Assembly: GCA_035530135.1 (NCBI GenBank)
Contig: DATKVJ010000077.1
Span: 1-64,000 of the forward strand
Reading direction: 5' to 3'
DNA from: CAIYYX01 sp035530135
GTDB taxonomy: Bacteria; Pseudomonadota; Gammaproteobacteria; Burkholderiales; Rhodocyclaceae
DNA: 64,000 nucleotides
Position numbers and translations under genes: made by a program. The notes under the pieces are model-generated. The model was not told the DNA's origin and ran no database searches. It worked only from the letters and a program-made list of their open reading frames with translations. Below, in pieces: positions 53,363 through 61,121 of the stretch. The stretch's first letter is position 1; the number at the start of each line of letters is the position of its first letter.

Positions 53363-54001
53363 TCAGGCCGCAACCGGCGCCACCAAGGGCGGCGCCGGCG
53401 GCCCCTCGCGCAGCAGAACAACCCTTCCCTCGGGGGTCAGCGACAATCGTCCCTCCAGAAACCAGCGCACCGCTTGCGGGTAGATCCGGTTTTCCTCGGC
53501 CAGCACACGCGCGGCCAGCGCCGCCTCGTCGTCGTCGCCGCGCACCGGCACCGCTACCTGCGCCACGATAGGGCCGGCATCGAGCGAGGGGGTGACGAAA
53601 TGCACGGTGCAGCCGTGGATCTTGACGCCCGCGGCGAGCGCCCGGGCGTGCGTTGCCAGGCCCGGAAAGGCCGGCAGCAGCGAGGGATGGATGTTGAGCA
53701 GGCGCCCGGAAAAATGGCGCACGAAGGGATCGCCGAGAATGCGCATGAAACCGGCCAGCACCACCAGGTCAGGCCGGTGGCGGTCGATTTCCTCGGCCAG
53801 CGCCTCATCGTAGGCCTCGCGCGAGGCGTAGCCCCGGTGATCGAGTACCGCCGTCGCGACGCCGCGCTCGCGCGCATGCGCCAGGCCGGGGGCCTCGGCG
53901 CGATTGCTGATGACGGCGGCGATGCGCCCCGGCAGCTTCGCTTCGAGCAGCGCCAGGAGATTGCTGCCGCGGCCGGAGATCAGGATCACCGTGGTGCTCA
54001 T
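53363..54001 (-). CDS. purN: Phosphoribosylglycinamide formyltransferase 1
   Basis: A 212-residue enzyme that transfers a formyl group from 10-formyl-THF in purine synthesis. The opening VILISGRGSNLLALLEA and the folate-site region RLLNIHPSLLPAFPGL (containing the catalytic Asn-His) plus HFVTPSLDAGPIVAQ are diagnostic. The ATG at 54001 overlaps the stop of the upstream lipoprotein gene (ATGA). purM lies at 62.5 kb, not adjacent as in E. coli. Confidence 0.97.
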   Translation of the reverse strand: MSTTVILISGRGSNLLALLEAKLPGRIAAVISNRAEAPGLAHARERGVATAVLDHRGYASREAYDEALAEEIDRHRPDLVVLAGFMRILGDPFVRHFSGRLLNIHPSLLPAFPGLATHARALAAGVKIHGCTVHFVTPSLDAGPIVAQVAVPVRGDDDEAALAARVLAEENRIYPQAVRWFLEGRLSLTPEGRVVLLREGPPAPPLVAPVAA

Positions 54002-54705
54002 CTGATCCCCGCCACGGGCAGGAACACGGCGCTGGCGAGGCTCTGGATCACCTTGACGATGGTGCGCAGGCTCTGGTCGGCGACGATCCTGGAGAGCAGA
54101 TCGAGATCGCCGATGATCTTGCCGAACTCGCGCTCGAAGCTGAGATTCTGCGGCTCGTGGGCCTCGTTGGAGAGCAGCAGCAGTTCGCCGCCGGGGTCGC
54201 GCGCGTGGGATAGGCGCCACACCGCGATCTCGACGTTGCGGGCGGCGTTGTACAGCTTTTGCGGATCAAGCTCGTCGGTCATGTAGAACTCGGTCTTATC
54301 GTTGAAGGCGTTTTGTATCATCCCGGAAAGTCCGGCGATCAGCGCCAGCACCCGGTCGCCGCGGTAGTCCTCGCGGAAGGCCAGGACGATCGCATCGCTG
54401 CCGCTGCTGCCCGCCAATTCCGGAAAGCGCCAAGCGGCCGTCGGATCGAACAGTCTAGCCAGCGCCGCGTCGATGTCCGCCGAACCGCCCTTCTTCCATT
54501 CGCGGGGATTGCGCCGGTAGAGCTTCTCGGCCAGCAATCTCAAGCTGGTGAAAACCTCATCCCGGTCGGCCTCGGCGACCCGGTCGATATCGGTCTGGGC
54601 CAATTGGGACGGGTCGAAGCCGGATCCGACGACGCCCGAAGTCTGGGTCGAGGCACACGCCGCCAGCGTCAGCGCAACAATAGCGAGAGGCAGGAGCGCG
54701 CGCAT
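53998..54705 (-). CDS. Hypothetical lipoprotein
   Basis: A 235-residue protein with a lipoprotein signal peptide, lipobox LAAC with Cys17 as the acylated residue, and no recognisable domain after it. The mature part is acidic and helical with Asp/Arg-rich segments (FREDYRGDRVLALIAGLSGM). No Asp follows the Cys (Ala-Ser instead), so outer-membrane sorting is likely. Its stop overlaps the purN start, indicating co-translation. Function is unknown. Confidence 0.75.
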   Translation of the reverse strand: MRALLPLAIVALTLAACASTQTSGVVGSGFDPSQLAQTDIDRVAEADRDEVFTSLRLLAEKLYRRNPREWKKGGSADIDAALARLFDPTAAWRFPELAGSSGSDAIVLAFREDYRGDRVLALIAGLSGMIQNAFNDKTEFYMTDELDPQKLYNAARNVEIAVWRLSHARDPGGELLLLSNEAHEPQNLSFEREFGKIIGDLDLLSRIVADQSLRTIVKVIQSLASAVFLPVAGIR

Positions 54706-54759
54706 GAGCCATCATAGCGCAAGCCGGCGGACTGCGGCCAGCGGGCCGGTGCTGCTACC

Positions 54760-55707
54760 ATGGCAGACATGGACATCCTCACCGACCACGGCCACGGCAT
54801 CTACGCGATCGACTCGGACTTCGGCCGCCCCCGGCTCAACGCCGTGCATTTGATCGTGGCGAATGGTCGCGCCGCGCTCATCGACAGCGCCAACAACCGC
54901 GCCGTGCCGCGCGTCCTGGAGGCATTGGAAAAGCTCGGCATCGCCCCCGAACGGGTGGACTACCTGATCCTCACCCACGTCCACCTCGACCACGCCGGCG
55001 GCGCCGGAAGCCTGATGGCGGCCCTGCCCGAGGCCAGGCTGGTGGTGCATCCGCGCGGCGCACGGCACGTCACCGATCCGTCCCGGCTGATCGCCGGCAC
55101 CATCGCCGTCTATGGCGAGGCGGCGGCGCGCGGGATGTACGGCGACATCCTGCCGGTCGCGGCGACACGCATCGTCGAGGCCCGGGACGCACAGACGCTG
55201 ACGTTCGGCCGCCGCGAGCTCAGCCTGTTCGACACCCCCGGCCACGCCCGTCACCACCTCTCGATCCGCGACGGGGGTACCGGGCAGATCTTCGCCGGCG
55301 ACAGCTTCGGCCTGTCCTACCGCGAACTGGACCGGGACGGTCGCTGCTTCGCCTTCCCGGCGACGACGCCGGTGCAGTTCGATCCGGTGGCGCTGCACCG
55401 CTCGGTGGATCTGATCGCCGGCCACCGGCCCGGGGCGGTCTATGTCACCCACTACAGCCGAGTGGGCGACATTCCGCGCCTGGCCGCGGACCTGCACCGG
55501 CTGATCGACGCCCACACCGAACTGGCGCTGAGAGAACGGGACGGCCCCGGACGCCACCAACGCCTGAAGGCGGGTCTGGCGCAGATCGTGATCGAGGAAG
55601 CGGAACTGCAGGACTGGGCGCTGCGAGGCGACGATCTGCTGACCCTGATGGCCATGGACATCGAGCTCAACGCCCAGGGGCTGGGCGCCTGGCTGGACGC
55701 GGCTTAG
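54760..55707 (+). CDS. MBL-fold metallo-hydrolase
   Basis: A 315-residue metallo-beta-lactamase-fold protein. The metal-binding motif THVHLDHAGG (residues 72-81) supplies two histidines and the Asp-His pair; TPGHARHHLS and the FAGDSFG segment supply further ligands. Substrate is unknown: the fold covers glyoxalases, lactonases, nucleases and others. ATGs at 54760 and 54769 are both possible. It converges with dedA, stops overlapping by four bases. Confidence 0.88.
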   Translation: MADMDILTDHGHGIYAIDSDFGRPRLNAVHLIVANGRAALIDSANNRAVPRVLEALEKLGIAPERVDYLILTHVHLDHAGGAGSLMAALPEARLVVHPRGARHVTDPSRLIAGTIAVYGEAAARGMYGDILPVAATRIVEARDAQTLTFGRRELSLFDTPGHARHHLSIRDGGTGQIFAGDSFGLSYRELDRDGRCFAFPATTPVQFDPVALHRSVDLIAGHRPGAVYVTHYSRVGDIPRLAADLHRLIDAHTELALRERDGPGRHQRLKAGLAQIVIEEAELQDWALRGDDLLTLMAMDIELNAQGLGAWLDAA

Positions 55708-56342
55708 CGCTGGCTCCGGTGACGCAGCCAGCCGATCAGCGCCGGCAGTAGCGAGACGACGACGATGATGACGATCACCAGCGACAGGTGGTTCTTGAAC
55801 AGGGGCAGGTTGCCGAACCAGTAGCCGGCCAGGGTCAGCGAGACTATCCACAGCGCGCCGCCGGCGAAGTCGAAGGCGAAGAAACGGCCGTAGCCCATGC
55901 GCGCGACGCCGGCCACGAAGGGCGCGAAGGTGCGCGCCAGCGGTAGGAAGCGGGCGACGATCACGGTCTTGCCGCCGTGGCGCTCATAGAAAAGATGGGT
56001 CTTCAACAGCGCCGCCTTGTTGAACAGACGCGACTGCTCCCAGCGGAAGGCGCGCGGTCCGATGGCGCGGCCGATCCAGTAGTTGGCGTTGTCCCCGGCC
56101 AGGGCGGCGGCGAACAGGACGGCGCACAGGACAGCGATGTCCAGGCCGCCGCCCGCGGCCAGCGCGCCGGCAACGAAGAGCAGCGAGTCGCCCGGCAGGA
56201 AGGGCGCCACTACCAGGCCGGTCTCGCAGAAAATGATGGCGAACAGGATGGCGTAGACCCAGACGCCGTACTGCGCGATCAGGACGGCCAGATGCTGGTC
56301 GAGATGCAGAACGAGATCGAGGAACTGGGCGAGGAGCGCCAT
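55704..56342 (-). CDS. DedA family membrane protein
   Basis: A 212-residue polytopic protein of the DedA/VTT family. FCETGLVVAPFLPGDSLLFVAG and the amphipathic region GGKTVIVARFLPLARTFAPFVAG with conserved acidic and Arg residues are diagnostic. DedA proteins are proposed pmf-dependent flippases or scramblases for undecaprenyl phosphate or phospholipids. It is divergent from mutL. Confidence 0.93.
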   Translation of the reverse strand: MALLAQFLDLVLHLDQHLAVLIAQYGVWVYAILFAIIFCETGLVVAPFLPGDSLLFVAGALAAGGGLDIAVLCAVLFAAALAGDNANYWIGRAIGPRAFRWEQSRLFNKAALLKTHLFYERHGGKTVIVARFLPLARTFAPFVAGVARMGYGRFFAFDFAGGALWIVSLTLAGYWFGNLPLFKNHLSLVIVIIVVVSLLPALIGWLRHRSQR

Positions 56343-56407
56343 CGGGGCGGGAGCGGGAGACGGAGGCGGGGCATTCTACCGGATAGTGCGGTCTATAATC
56401 GCCGCCC

Positions 56408-58153
56408 ATGAGCGCGATCAAACCCCTGCCGGATCTTTTGATCAGCCAGATCGCCGCCGGCGAGGTGGTGGAACGACCCGCCTCGGTGCTGAAAGAACTG
56501 GTCGAGAACAGCCTCGATGCCGGCGCCCGCGAGATCGATGTGCAACTCATCGAGGGCGGTGTGCGCTCGATCCGCGTCGCCGACGACGGCGGCGGCATCA
56601 GCAGGGAAGACCTGCCGCTGGCGCTGGCGCGGCACGCCACCAGCAAGATCGGCAGCCTCGCCGATCTCGAACGGGTCGCCTCCTACGGCTTCCGCGGCGA
56701 GGCGCTGGCCTCGATCGCCTCGGTGGCGCGCCTCTCGATCGCCAGCCGCACGGCAGGCGCCGCACACGCCTGGCGCATCGCTGCGGGCGACCCGTCGCTC
56801 TCGCCCGCGGCACTCGCCCGGGGCACGGTGATCGAGGCCAGCGACCTCTACTTCAACACGCCGGCGCGGCGCAAATTCCTGAGGCAGGAAGCCACCGAGT
56901 TCGCCCACTGCGACGAAGTGCTGCGGCGCATGGCGCTGGCGCGGCCGGAAGTGGCCTTCAGCCTGGCCCACAACGGCAAGGTGAAACAACGCCTGAATGC
57001 GACCGATCTCGCGCGCCGCGTGCGCGAACTGCTCGGCGAGGAATTTTTCGGAGAGACCCGCGCCGTCGAGCTTGCCGCCGGCGATCTGCGTCTGACCGGT
57101 TTCGCCGCCCTGCCGGCCTATTCGCGGGCCGGGCGCGACGCCCAGTACTGTTTCGTCAACGGCCGCTACGTCCGCGACAAGCTGCTCGCCCACGCGGCGC
57201 GCCAGGCCTATGCCGACATCCTGCACGGCAGCCGTCACCCTGCCTACGTGCTGTTCCTCGAACTCGATCCGGCGGGCGTCGATGTCAACGTCCATCCGGC
57301 CAAGATCGAGGTGCGCTTCCGCGAGGCGCGGGGTGTGCATCAGTTCGTCTTCCACGCGCTGCAAAGGGTGCTGGCCGCCCCCCTGGCCACAAGCGCCGGG
57401 CCCAGCGCTGCGACGCGCATCGAATCGTCCCCGCCGGGGGCGTGGACGCAGCCGCGCCAGTCGGCGCTGGGCATCCATGAGCCGGCGATCGCGGCCTACC
57501 TGGATTTCGTCGCCGCGGCACCCGCGCGCCCAACCGATGACCCGGTGCCTCCGGAGCACGCCCCGGAGATCGCACCTCTGGGGTACGCGCTGGCCCAACT
57601 CCATGGCGTCTTCGTCCTGGCGCAGAACGCCGCCGGCTTGGTGCTGATCGACATGCACGCGGCCCACGAGCGCATCCTCTACGAAAAACTGAAGACGGCG
57701 GTGGCTGGCCAGGCGCCGGCGACGCAGCGCCTCTTGATCCCGGCGCTGTTTTCCGCCAGCGCCGCGGAAATGGCCAGCGCCGAAGCGCACCGCCAGGCGC
57801 TCGAGGGCCTGGGCTTCGAGCTCGCCCCGGCCGGGCCGGGCGAGCTCGTGGTGCGCGCCGTCCCGGCGCTGCTCGCGCATGCGCCGATTCCCGACCTGGT
57901 GCGCGCGCTCTTGGCCGACCTCGGGGAATTCCCGGCGAGCCGGGTGATCGAGGCGCGCGGCAACGAACTCCTGGCGACCATGGCCTGCCATGGCGCGGTG
58001 CGCGCCCGGCGCAACCTGACGCTGCCGGAGATGAACGCGCTGCTGCGCGAGATGGAGGCGACCGAGCGGGCCGACCAGTGCAACCACGGCAGGCCGACCT
58101 GGACCCAGCTGTCGCTCGCCGAGCTCGACCGGCTGTTCCTGCGCGGGAGATGA
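56408..58153 (+). CDS. mutL: DNA mismatch repair protein MutL with endonuclease motif
   Basis: A 581-residue mismatch-repair ATPase. The GHKL motifs are IAAGEVVERPASVLKELVEN, DDGGGIS and YGFRGEAL-type stretches. The C-terminal domain carries DMHAAHERILYE, matching the metal-dependent nickase motif DQHA-x2-E-x4-E with Met for Gln, and CNHGRPTW matches the conserved CxHGRP. So it probably nicks DNA itself and does not need MutH, which is typical outside the Dam-MutH group. A TATAAT ends ten bases before the ATG with no ribosome-binding site. The repeat array follows the stop directly. Confidence 0.96.
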   Translation: MSAIKPLPDLLISQIAAGEVVERPASVLKELVENSLDAGAREIDVQLIEGGVRSIRVADDGGGISREDLPLALARHATSKIGSLADLERVASYGFRGEALASIASVARLSIASRTAGAAHAWRIAAGDPSLSPAALARGTVIEASDLYFNTPARRKFLRQEATEFAHCDEVLRRMALARPEVAFSLAHNGKVKQRLNATDLARRVRELLGEEFFGETRAVELAAGDLRLTGFAALPAYSRAGRDAQYCFVNGRYVRDKLLAHAARQAYADILHGSRHPAYVLFLELDPAGVDVNVHPAKIEVRFREARGVHQFVFHALQRVLAAPLATSAGPSAATRIESSPPGAWTQPRQSALGIHEPAIAAYLDFVAAAPARPTDDPVPPEHAPEIAPLGYALAQLHGVFVLAQNAAGLVLIDMHAAHERILYEKLKTAVAGQAPATQRLLIPALFSASAAEMASAEAHRQALEGLGFELAPAGPGELVVRAVPALLAHAPIPDLVRALLADLGEFPASRVIEARGNELLATMACHGAVRARRNLTLPEMNALLREMEATERADQCNHGRPTWTQLSLAELDRLFLRGR

Positions 58154-58155
58154 AG

Positions 58156-58442
58156 TGCCTTCCCCCCAGCCCCCTTCCCGAGGAAGGGGGTGACCGCCGC
58201 TCGCATGGCTCGCAGGCTATGGCTGCCCTGCCTTGGGGCGGCCCGGCGCCAGGGCTGACATGATGAGCCTTCCTCCCAGCCCCCGTTCCACGGACGGCTT
58301 AGCGCAGCCGTCCGGCTACGGCGGCGCGGAGCAATGCTCCACCCAACCCCGCCTCCGCCCCGAGGAAGGGGGTGGCTACGGCTCGCAGTCCAGTGACCGC
58401 CCGCAGGGCGCCGATCAGTCACCCCCGCCCTCGGGGCGGGGG
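58156..58442 (+). repeat. Mosaic of intergenic repeats and hairpins between mutL and miaA
   Basis: An element CCTTCCCCCCAGCCCCC (58156-58172) recurs with one mismatch at 58268-58284, and CCCGAGGAAGGGGGTG (58175-58190) recurs exactly at 58359-58374. The second copy is split by 74 bases carrying a 9-bp hairpin (CGGACGGCT/AGCCGTCCG, 58291-58314). A third hairpin CCCCCGCCC/GGGCGGGGG is at 58422-58442. No transposase is present. It looks like a REP/BIME- or MITE-like intergenic element array rather than coding sequence, though the miaA frame runs open through it. Confidence 0.65.
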
Positions 58443-59423
58443 CCGGGGGGCAGGCCGTTCCCGGAGGCCCCGAGGGCCCATGAGGAAGATGGCCGGCTAC
58501 CGCCGGCCATCTTCCTCATGGGCCCCACCGCCAGCGGCAAGACCGCGCTGGCGCTGGAACTGGCCGAGCGGCTGCCGGTGGACATCATCAGCGTCGATTC
58601 GGCCCAGGTGTTCCGCGACTTGGACATCGGCACCGCCAAGCCCGACGCCGCCACGCAGGAGCGCTACCCCCACCGGCTGATCGATCTGATCAGCCCCGAG
58701 GAACGCTATTCGGCGGCGCAGTTTTGCAGTGACGCCTTGCGCGAGATGGCAGCGATCACCCGGAGCGGCCGCGTGCCGCTCCTGGTCGGCGGCACGATGC
58801 TCTACTTCAAGGCGCTCTCCGAGGGTCTGGCCGATCTGCCGCAAGCCGACCCGGCACTGCGCGCCGAAATCGACCAGGACGCCGCCCGCCGCGGCTGGCC
58901 GGCGCTGCACCTTGAGCTGTCCGGACTCGATCCGGAAACCGCGGCGCGCCTGCAACCGAACGACGCCCAGCGCATCCAGCGCGCACTCGAAGTGCTGCGT
59001 CTCACCGGTCTGCCGATGAGCGCCTGGTTCGAGGCCCAGCGCGCGGCTCCGCTGCCCTACCGGGTGCTGGCGCTGGCACTGGTGCCGGGGGAGCGCGCCG
59101 TGCTGCACGAACGCATCGCAGCACGCTTCGCCGTCATGCTCGACGCCGGCTTGGTGGCCGAGGTCGAATGCTTGCGGCAGCGCTATCGCTTGAGCGCAGA
59201 TCTGCCGGCGATGCGCAGCGTCGGCTACCGTCAGGTATGGGAGATGCTGGAGGGGCGGCTGGCGAGCGCCGAGCTCATGGAGCGCGGCGTCTTCGCTACG
59301 CGCCAGTTCGCCAAGCGCCAGCTCACCTGGCTCAGGAAGCTGCCGGCCGAGACGCTGGACCCGCTGCTCGCGGAGACCGGCGCGCGGGCAATCGAACGCG
59401 TGCGCCGTTTCCTCGGGGCCTGA
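58260..59423 (+). CDS. miaA: tRNA dimethylallyltransferase with aberrant, repeat-derived 5' end
   Basis: This enzyme transfers dimethylallyl to A37 of tRNAs that read UNN codons. The homologous part starts at about 58494 (LPPAIFLMGPTASGKT, P-loop), followed by DSAQVFRDLDIGTAKPD and FATRQFAKRQLTWLRK, and is complete to the stop at 59423. However, no start codon exists between 58263 and the P-loop; the internal ATG at 58518 would remove the first beta strand. The only usable starts (58233, 58260, 58263) add about 80 residues encoded by the repeat array. The true N-terminus is therefore uncertain. Confidence 0.85.
   Translation: MMSLPPSPRSTDGLAQPSGYGGAEQCSTQPRLRPEEGGGYGSQSSDRPQGADQSPPPSGRGPGGRPFPEAPRAHEEDGRLPPAIFLMGPTASGKTALALELAERLPVDIISVDSAQVFRDLDIGTAKPDAATQERYPHRLIDLISPEERYSAAQFCSDALREMAAITRSGRVPLLVGGTMLYFKALSEGLADLPQADPALRAEIDQDAARRGWPALHLELSGLDPETAARLQPNDAQRIQRALEVLRLTGLPMSAWFEAQRAAPLPYRVLALALVPGERAVLHERIAARFAVMLDAGLVAEVECLRQRYRLSADLPAMRSVGYRQVWEMLEGRLASAELMERGVFATRQFAKRQLTWLRKLPAETLDPLLAETGARAIERVRRFLGA
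58474..58525. repeat. Perfect 24-bp inverted repeat across the miaA P-loop start
   Basis: The 24 bases 58474-58497 are the exact reverse complement of 58502-58525, separated by TACC. The right arm encodes the conserved MiaA residues AIFLMGP, so the left arm is an inverted copy of miaA's own 5' coding sequence. In the mRNA it would form a very stable hairpin just before the P-loop codons. Confidence 0.95.
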
Positions 59424-59442
59424 GCGCGATCGACGGCGAGTT

Positions 59443-59994
59443 TCACTGCCGCTTGCGCCCGGTGATCATCGCCCTCACCAGATTTTCCCGATGACGGCGG
59501 CTGGCGAAGAGCACGCCCGCGACGTGGATCGCCGCCAGGCTCAGGGTCGCCACGGCGATGCCCTCGTGCAGCTCCTCCAGCCACTTGGCGCCCCAGAACA
59601 CGTCGCTGCCGAGCATCCAGCCGCTCAGGCCGAGGGCGACGACGCCGGAGAGCAGCGCCAGGATCATCATCGCCCCGGCCGGATTGTGCCCGAGGTAGCG
59701 CTCCTCCCGGCCCGCCAGCAGATCGCGCAGATAGCGCGACAGCCGCCGCGGCGAAGGCACGAACGCCGAGAACCGGGCCGGCCCCGATCCGACCAGGCCC
59801 CAGACGATGCGCGCCGCCACCAGGCCCAGCGCCGTATAGCCGAGCGTCTGGTGCCAGGCGCCGCCGTCGTCCCCCAGCAGGTAGGCGGCGGCGAAGCTGG
59901 CGACCAGCGCCCAGTGGAAGACGCGGACGAAGGGGTCCCAGACCTTGATCGTCCGCGGCGCGGACGCAGGATCACGTCCGATCGGCGCGCCCAT
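59443..59994 (-). CDS. Cytochrome b561-type membrane protein
   Basis: A 183-residue protein with four TM helices. Histidines 27 (FHWAL), 48 (WHQTLG), 143 (ELHEGIAV) and 157 (AAIHVAG) sit where b-haem ligands lie in the b561/hydrogenase b-subunit-like family. It probably carries electrons across the inner membrane, but its partners are unknown. Four bases downstream of the PepSY gene, it shares that promoter and so probably the PmrA-like boxes. Confidence 0.88.
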   Translation of the reverse strand: MGAPIGRDPASAPRTIKVWDPFVRVFHWALVASFAAAYLLGDDGGAWHQTLGYTALGLVAARIVWGLVGSGPARFSAFVPSPRRLSRYLRDLLAGREERYLGHNPAGAMMILALLSGVVALGLSGWMLGSDVFWGAKWLEELHEGIAVATLSLAAIHVAGVLFASRRHRENLVRAMITGRKRQ

Positions 59995-59997
59995 GGC

Positions 59998-60273
59998 TCA
60001 GCTCCGCTTCTCTTTGACGATGCTCGCGTCGACCGGATTGAAGTAGATTTCCACCTTCTTGCCGTCCTTGTCGTGACCGTAGATTTCGTAGCAGTGGCCG
60101 CTGATCTCGAATTCCTTGACCTGGTAGCCCATGGCCGCGATCTTGGCCTTCATCTCCGCTTCCGGCAGCCACTTGGACTTGGGCTCGGCGGTGCATTTGG
60201 GGGCGGCGATCGCCGACAGCGAGGCTGCCGCGACGGTGGCGGCGAGGACGAGCTTGAGGGAGAGCGATTTCAT
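59998..60273 (-). CDS. Exported PepSY-domain protein
   Basis: A 91-residue periplasmic protein. The signal peptide ends near residue 23 (SLSAIAA). The rest is a single PepSY domain (EAEMKAKIAAMGYQVKEFEI, KDGKKVEIYFNPVDASIV) with Cys27 and Cys61 that could form a disulfide. PepSY domains inhibit proteases or bind peptides; in this gene context (b561 plus two-component system) the role is unknown. It diverges from the response regulator gene. Confidence 0.85.
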   Translation of the reverse strand: MKSLSLKLVLAATVAAASLSAIAAPKCTAEPKSKWLPEAEMKAKIAAMGYQVKEFEISGHCYEIYGHDKDGKKVEIYFNPVDASIVKEKRS

Positions 60274-60345
60274 GAAATTTCCTTTCGATGCTAAGTTGAT
60301 GGATGGTGGTCTTGCGTTGACGCCGGGGCAGGATGCGGCGCCCGG

Positions 60346-60362
60346 CTTAAGCGAAGCTTAGG
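60346..60362. promoter_or_regulatory. PmrA/QseB-like box 1
   Basis: CTTAAG-N5-CTTAGG: two half-sites (60346-60351 and 60357-60362) with an 11-base repeat distance, the geometry of PmrA- and QseB-type binding boxes (YTTAA direct repeats). It lies between the divergent PepSY and response-regulator genes. Confidence 0.6.
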
Positions 60363-60391
60363 TGTATTGCCGCCGCCGCGACCGGATCCGG

Positions 60392-60408
60392 CTTAAGGCG
60401 GCCTTAAG
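60392..60408. promoter_or_regulatory. PmrA/QseB-like box 2
   Basis: CTTAAG-N5-CTTAAG: two perfect half-sites (60392-60397 and 60403-60408), 11 bases apart, 46 bases downstream of box 1 and about 48 bases before the regulator start codon. Since CTTAAG is itself palindromic, each half can be read in either direction, so both divergent operons may be controlled. Confidence 0.65.
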
Positions 60409-60455
60409 CCGGGAGCGCGATAAGCGCCATGTTCAACCACGAGGGAGCCCACGCT

Positions 60456-61121
60456 GTGCGCCTGCTACTGATCGAAGACGATGCGCTGCTCGGCGACGGC
60501 ATCGAAGCCGGACTCAGGCAGGCCGGGCACACCGTCGACTGGGCCCGTGACGGACGCGAGGCGCAGCTCGCGCTGGCCACGACGGCTTACGAACTGATCG
60601 TGCTCGATCTGGGACTGCCCCGCCTCTCGGGCCTGGAAGTTTTGCGCGGCCTGCGCGCCAAGGGGAACGACGTCCCGGTGCTGATCCTGACCGCGCGCGA
60701 CACCTTGGAGGACCGGGTTCGGGGCCTCGATGCCGGCGCCGACGACTACCTGGTCAAGCCCTTCGCGCTGGCCGAGCTGAGCGCCCGCATCCGCGCCCTG
60801 CTGCGCCGCGCCCACGGACGGAGCGCACCGCTGATCGTCCGCGGCAGCCTCAGCGTCGATCCCGCCAGCCAAAGGGTCACGCAAGACGGTGTCGAGATCC
60901 AGCTCTCCCCGCGCGAGTGCGCGATTCTCGTCGATCTCCTGGAGCACCGCGGCACGGCGCTGTCGCGCGCGCGCCTGGAAGAGGCCCTGTACGGCTGGAA
61001 CCAGGAGGTGGACAGCAATGCCGTAGAGGTGCACATCCACAACCTGCGCAAGAAGCTCGGCGAGGACCTGATCAAGACCATCCGCGGCGTCGGCTACCTG
61101 GTGCGCAAGGACGCTCCGTGA
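60456..61121 (+). CDS. Two-component response regulator, OmpR/QseB-like
   Basis: A 221-residue transcriptional regulator. The receiver domain (1-120) has acidic pocket residues in LLLIEDDALL, the phospho-accepting Asp51 in LIVLDLGLP, and Lys in DYLVKPFALAEL. The C-terminal winged helix includes LSPRECAILVDLLEHRG and VEVHIHNLRKKLG. The GTG at 60456 follows GAGGGA at ideal spacing and gives the usual QseB/PmrA/TctD length; an ATG at 60429 would add nine residues. It is probably autoregulated through the two boxes upstream and is translationally coupled to the kinase gene. Confidence 0.93.
   Translation: MRLLLIEDDALLGDGIEAGLRQAGHTVDWARDGREAQLALATTAYELIVLDLGLPRLSGLEVLRGLRAKGNDVPVLILTARDTLEDRVRGLDAGADDYLVKPFALAELSARIRALLRRAHGRSAPLIVRGSLSVDPASQRVTQDGVEIQLSPRECAILVDLLEHRGTALSRARLEEALYGWNQEVDSNAVEVHIHNLRKKLGEDLIKTIRGVGYLVRKDAP

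Noticed and set aside
60917..61117. Extended start for the sensor kinase inside the regulator gene
   Set aside because: The extra residues are out-of-frame translation of the regulator; the GTG at 61118 overlapping the stop is the natural start.
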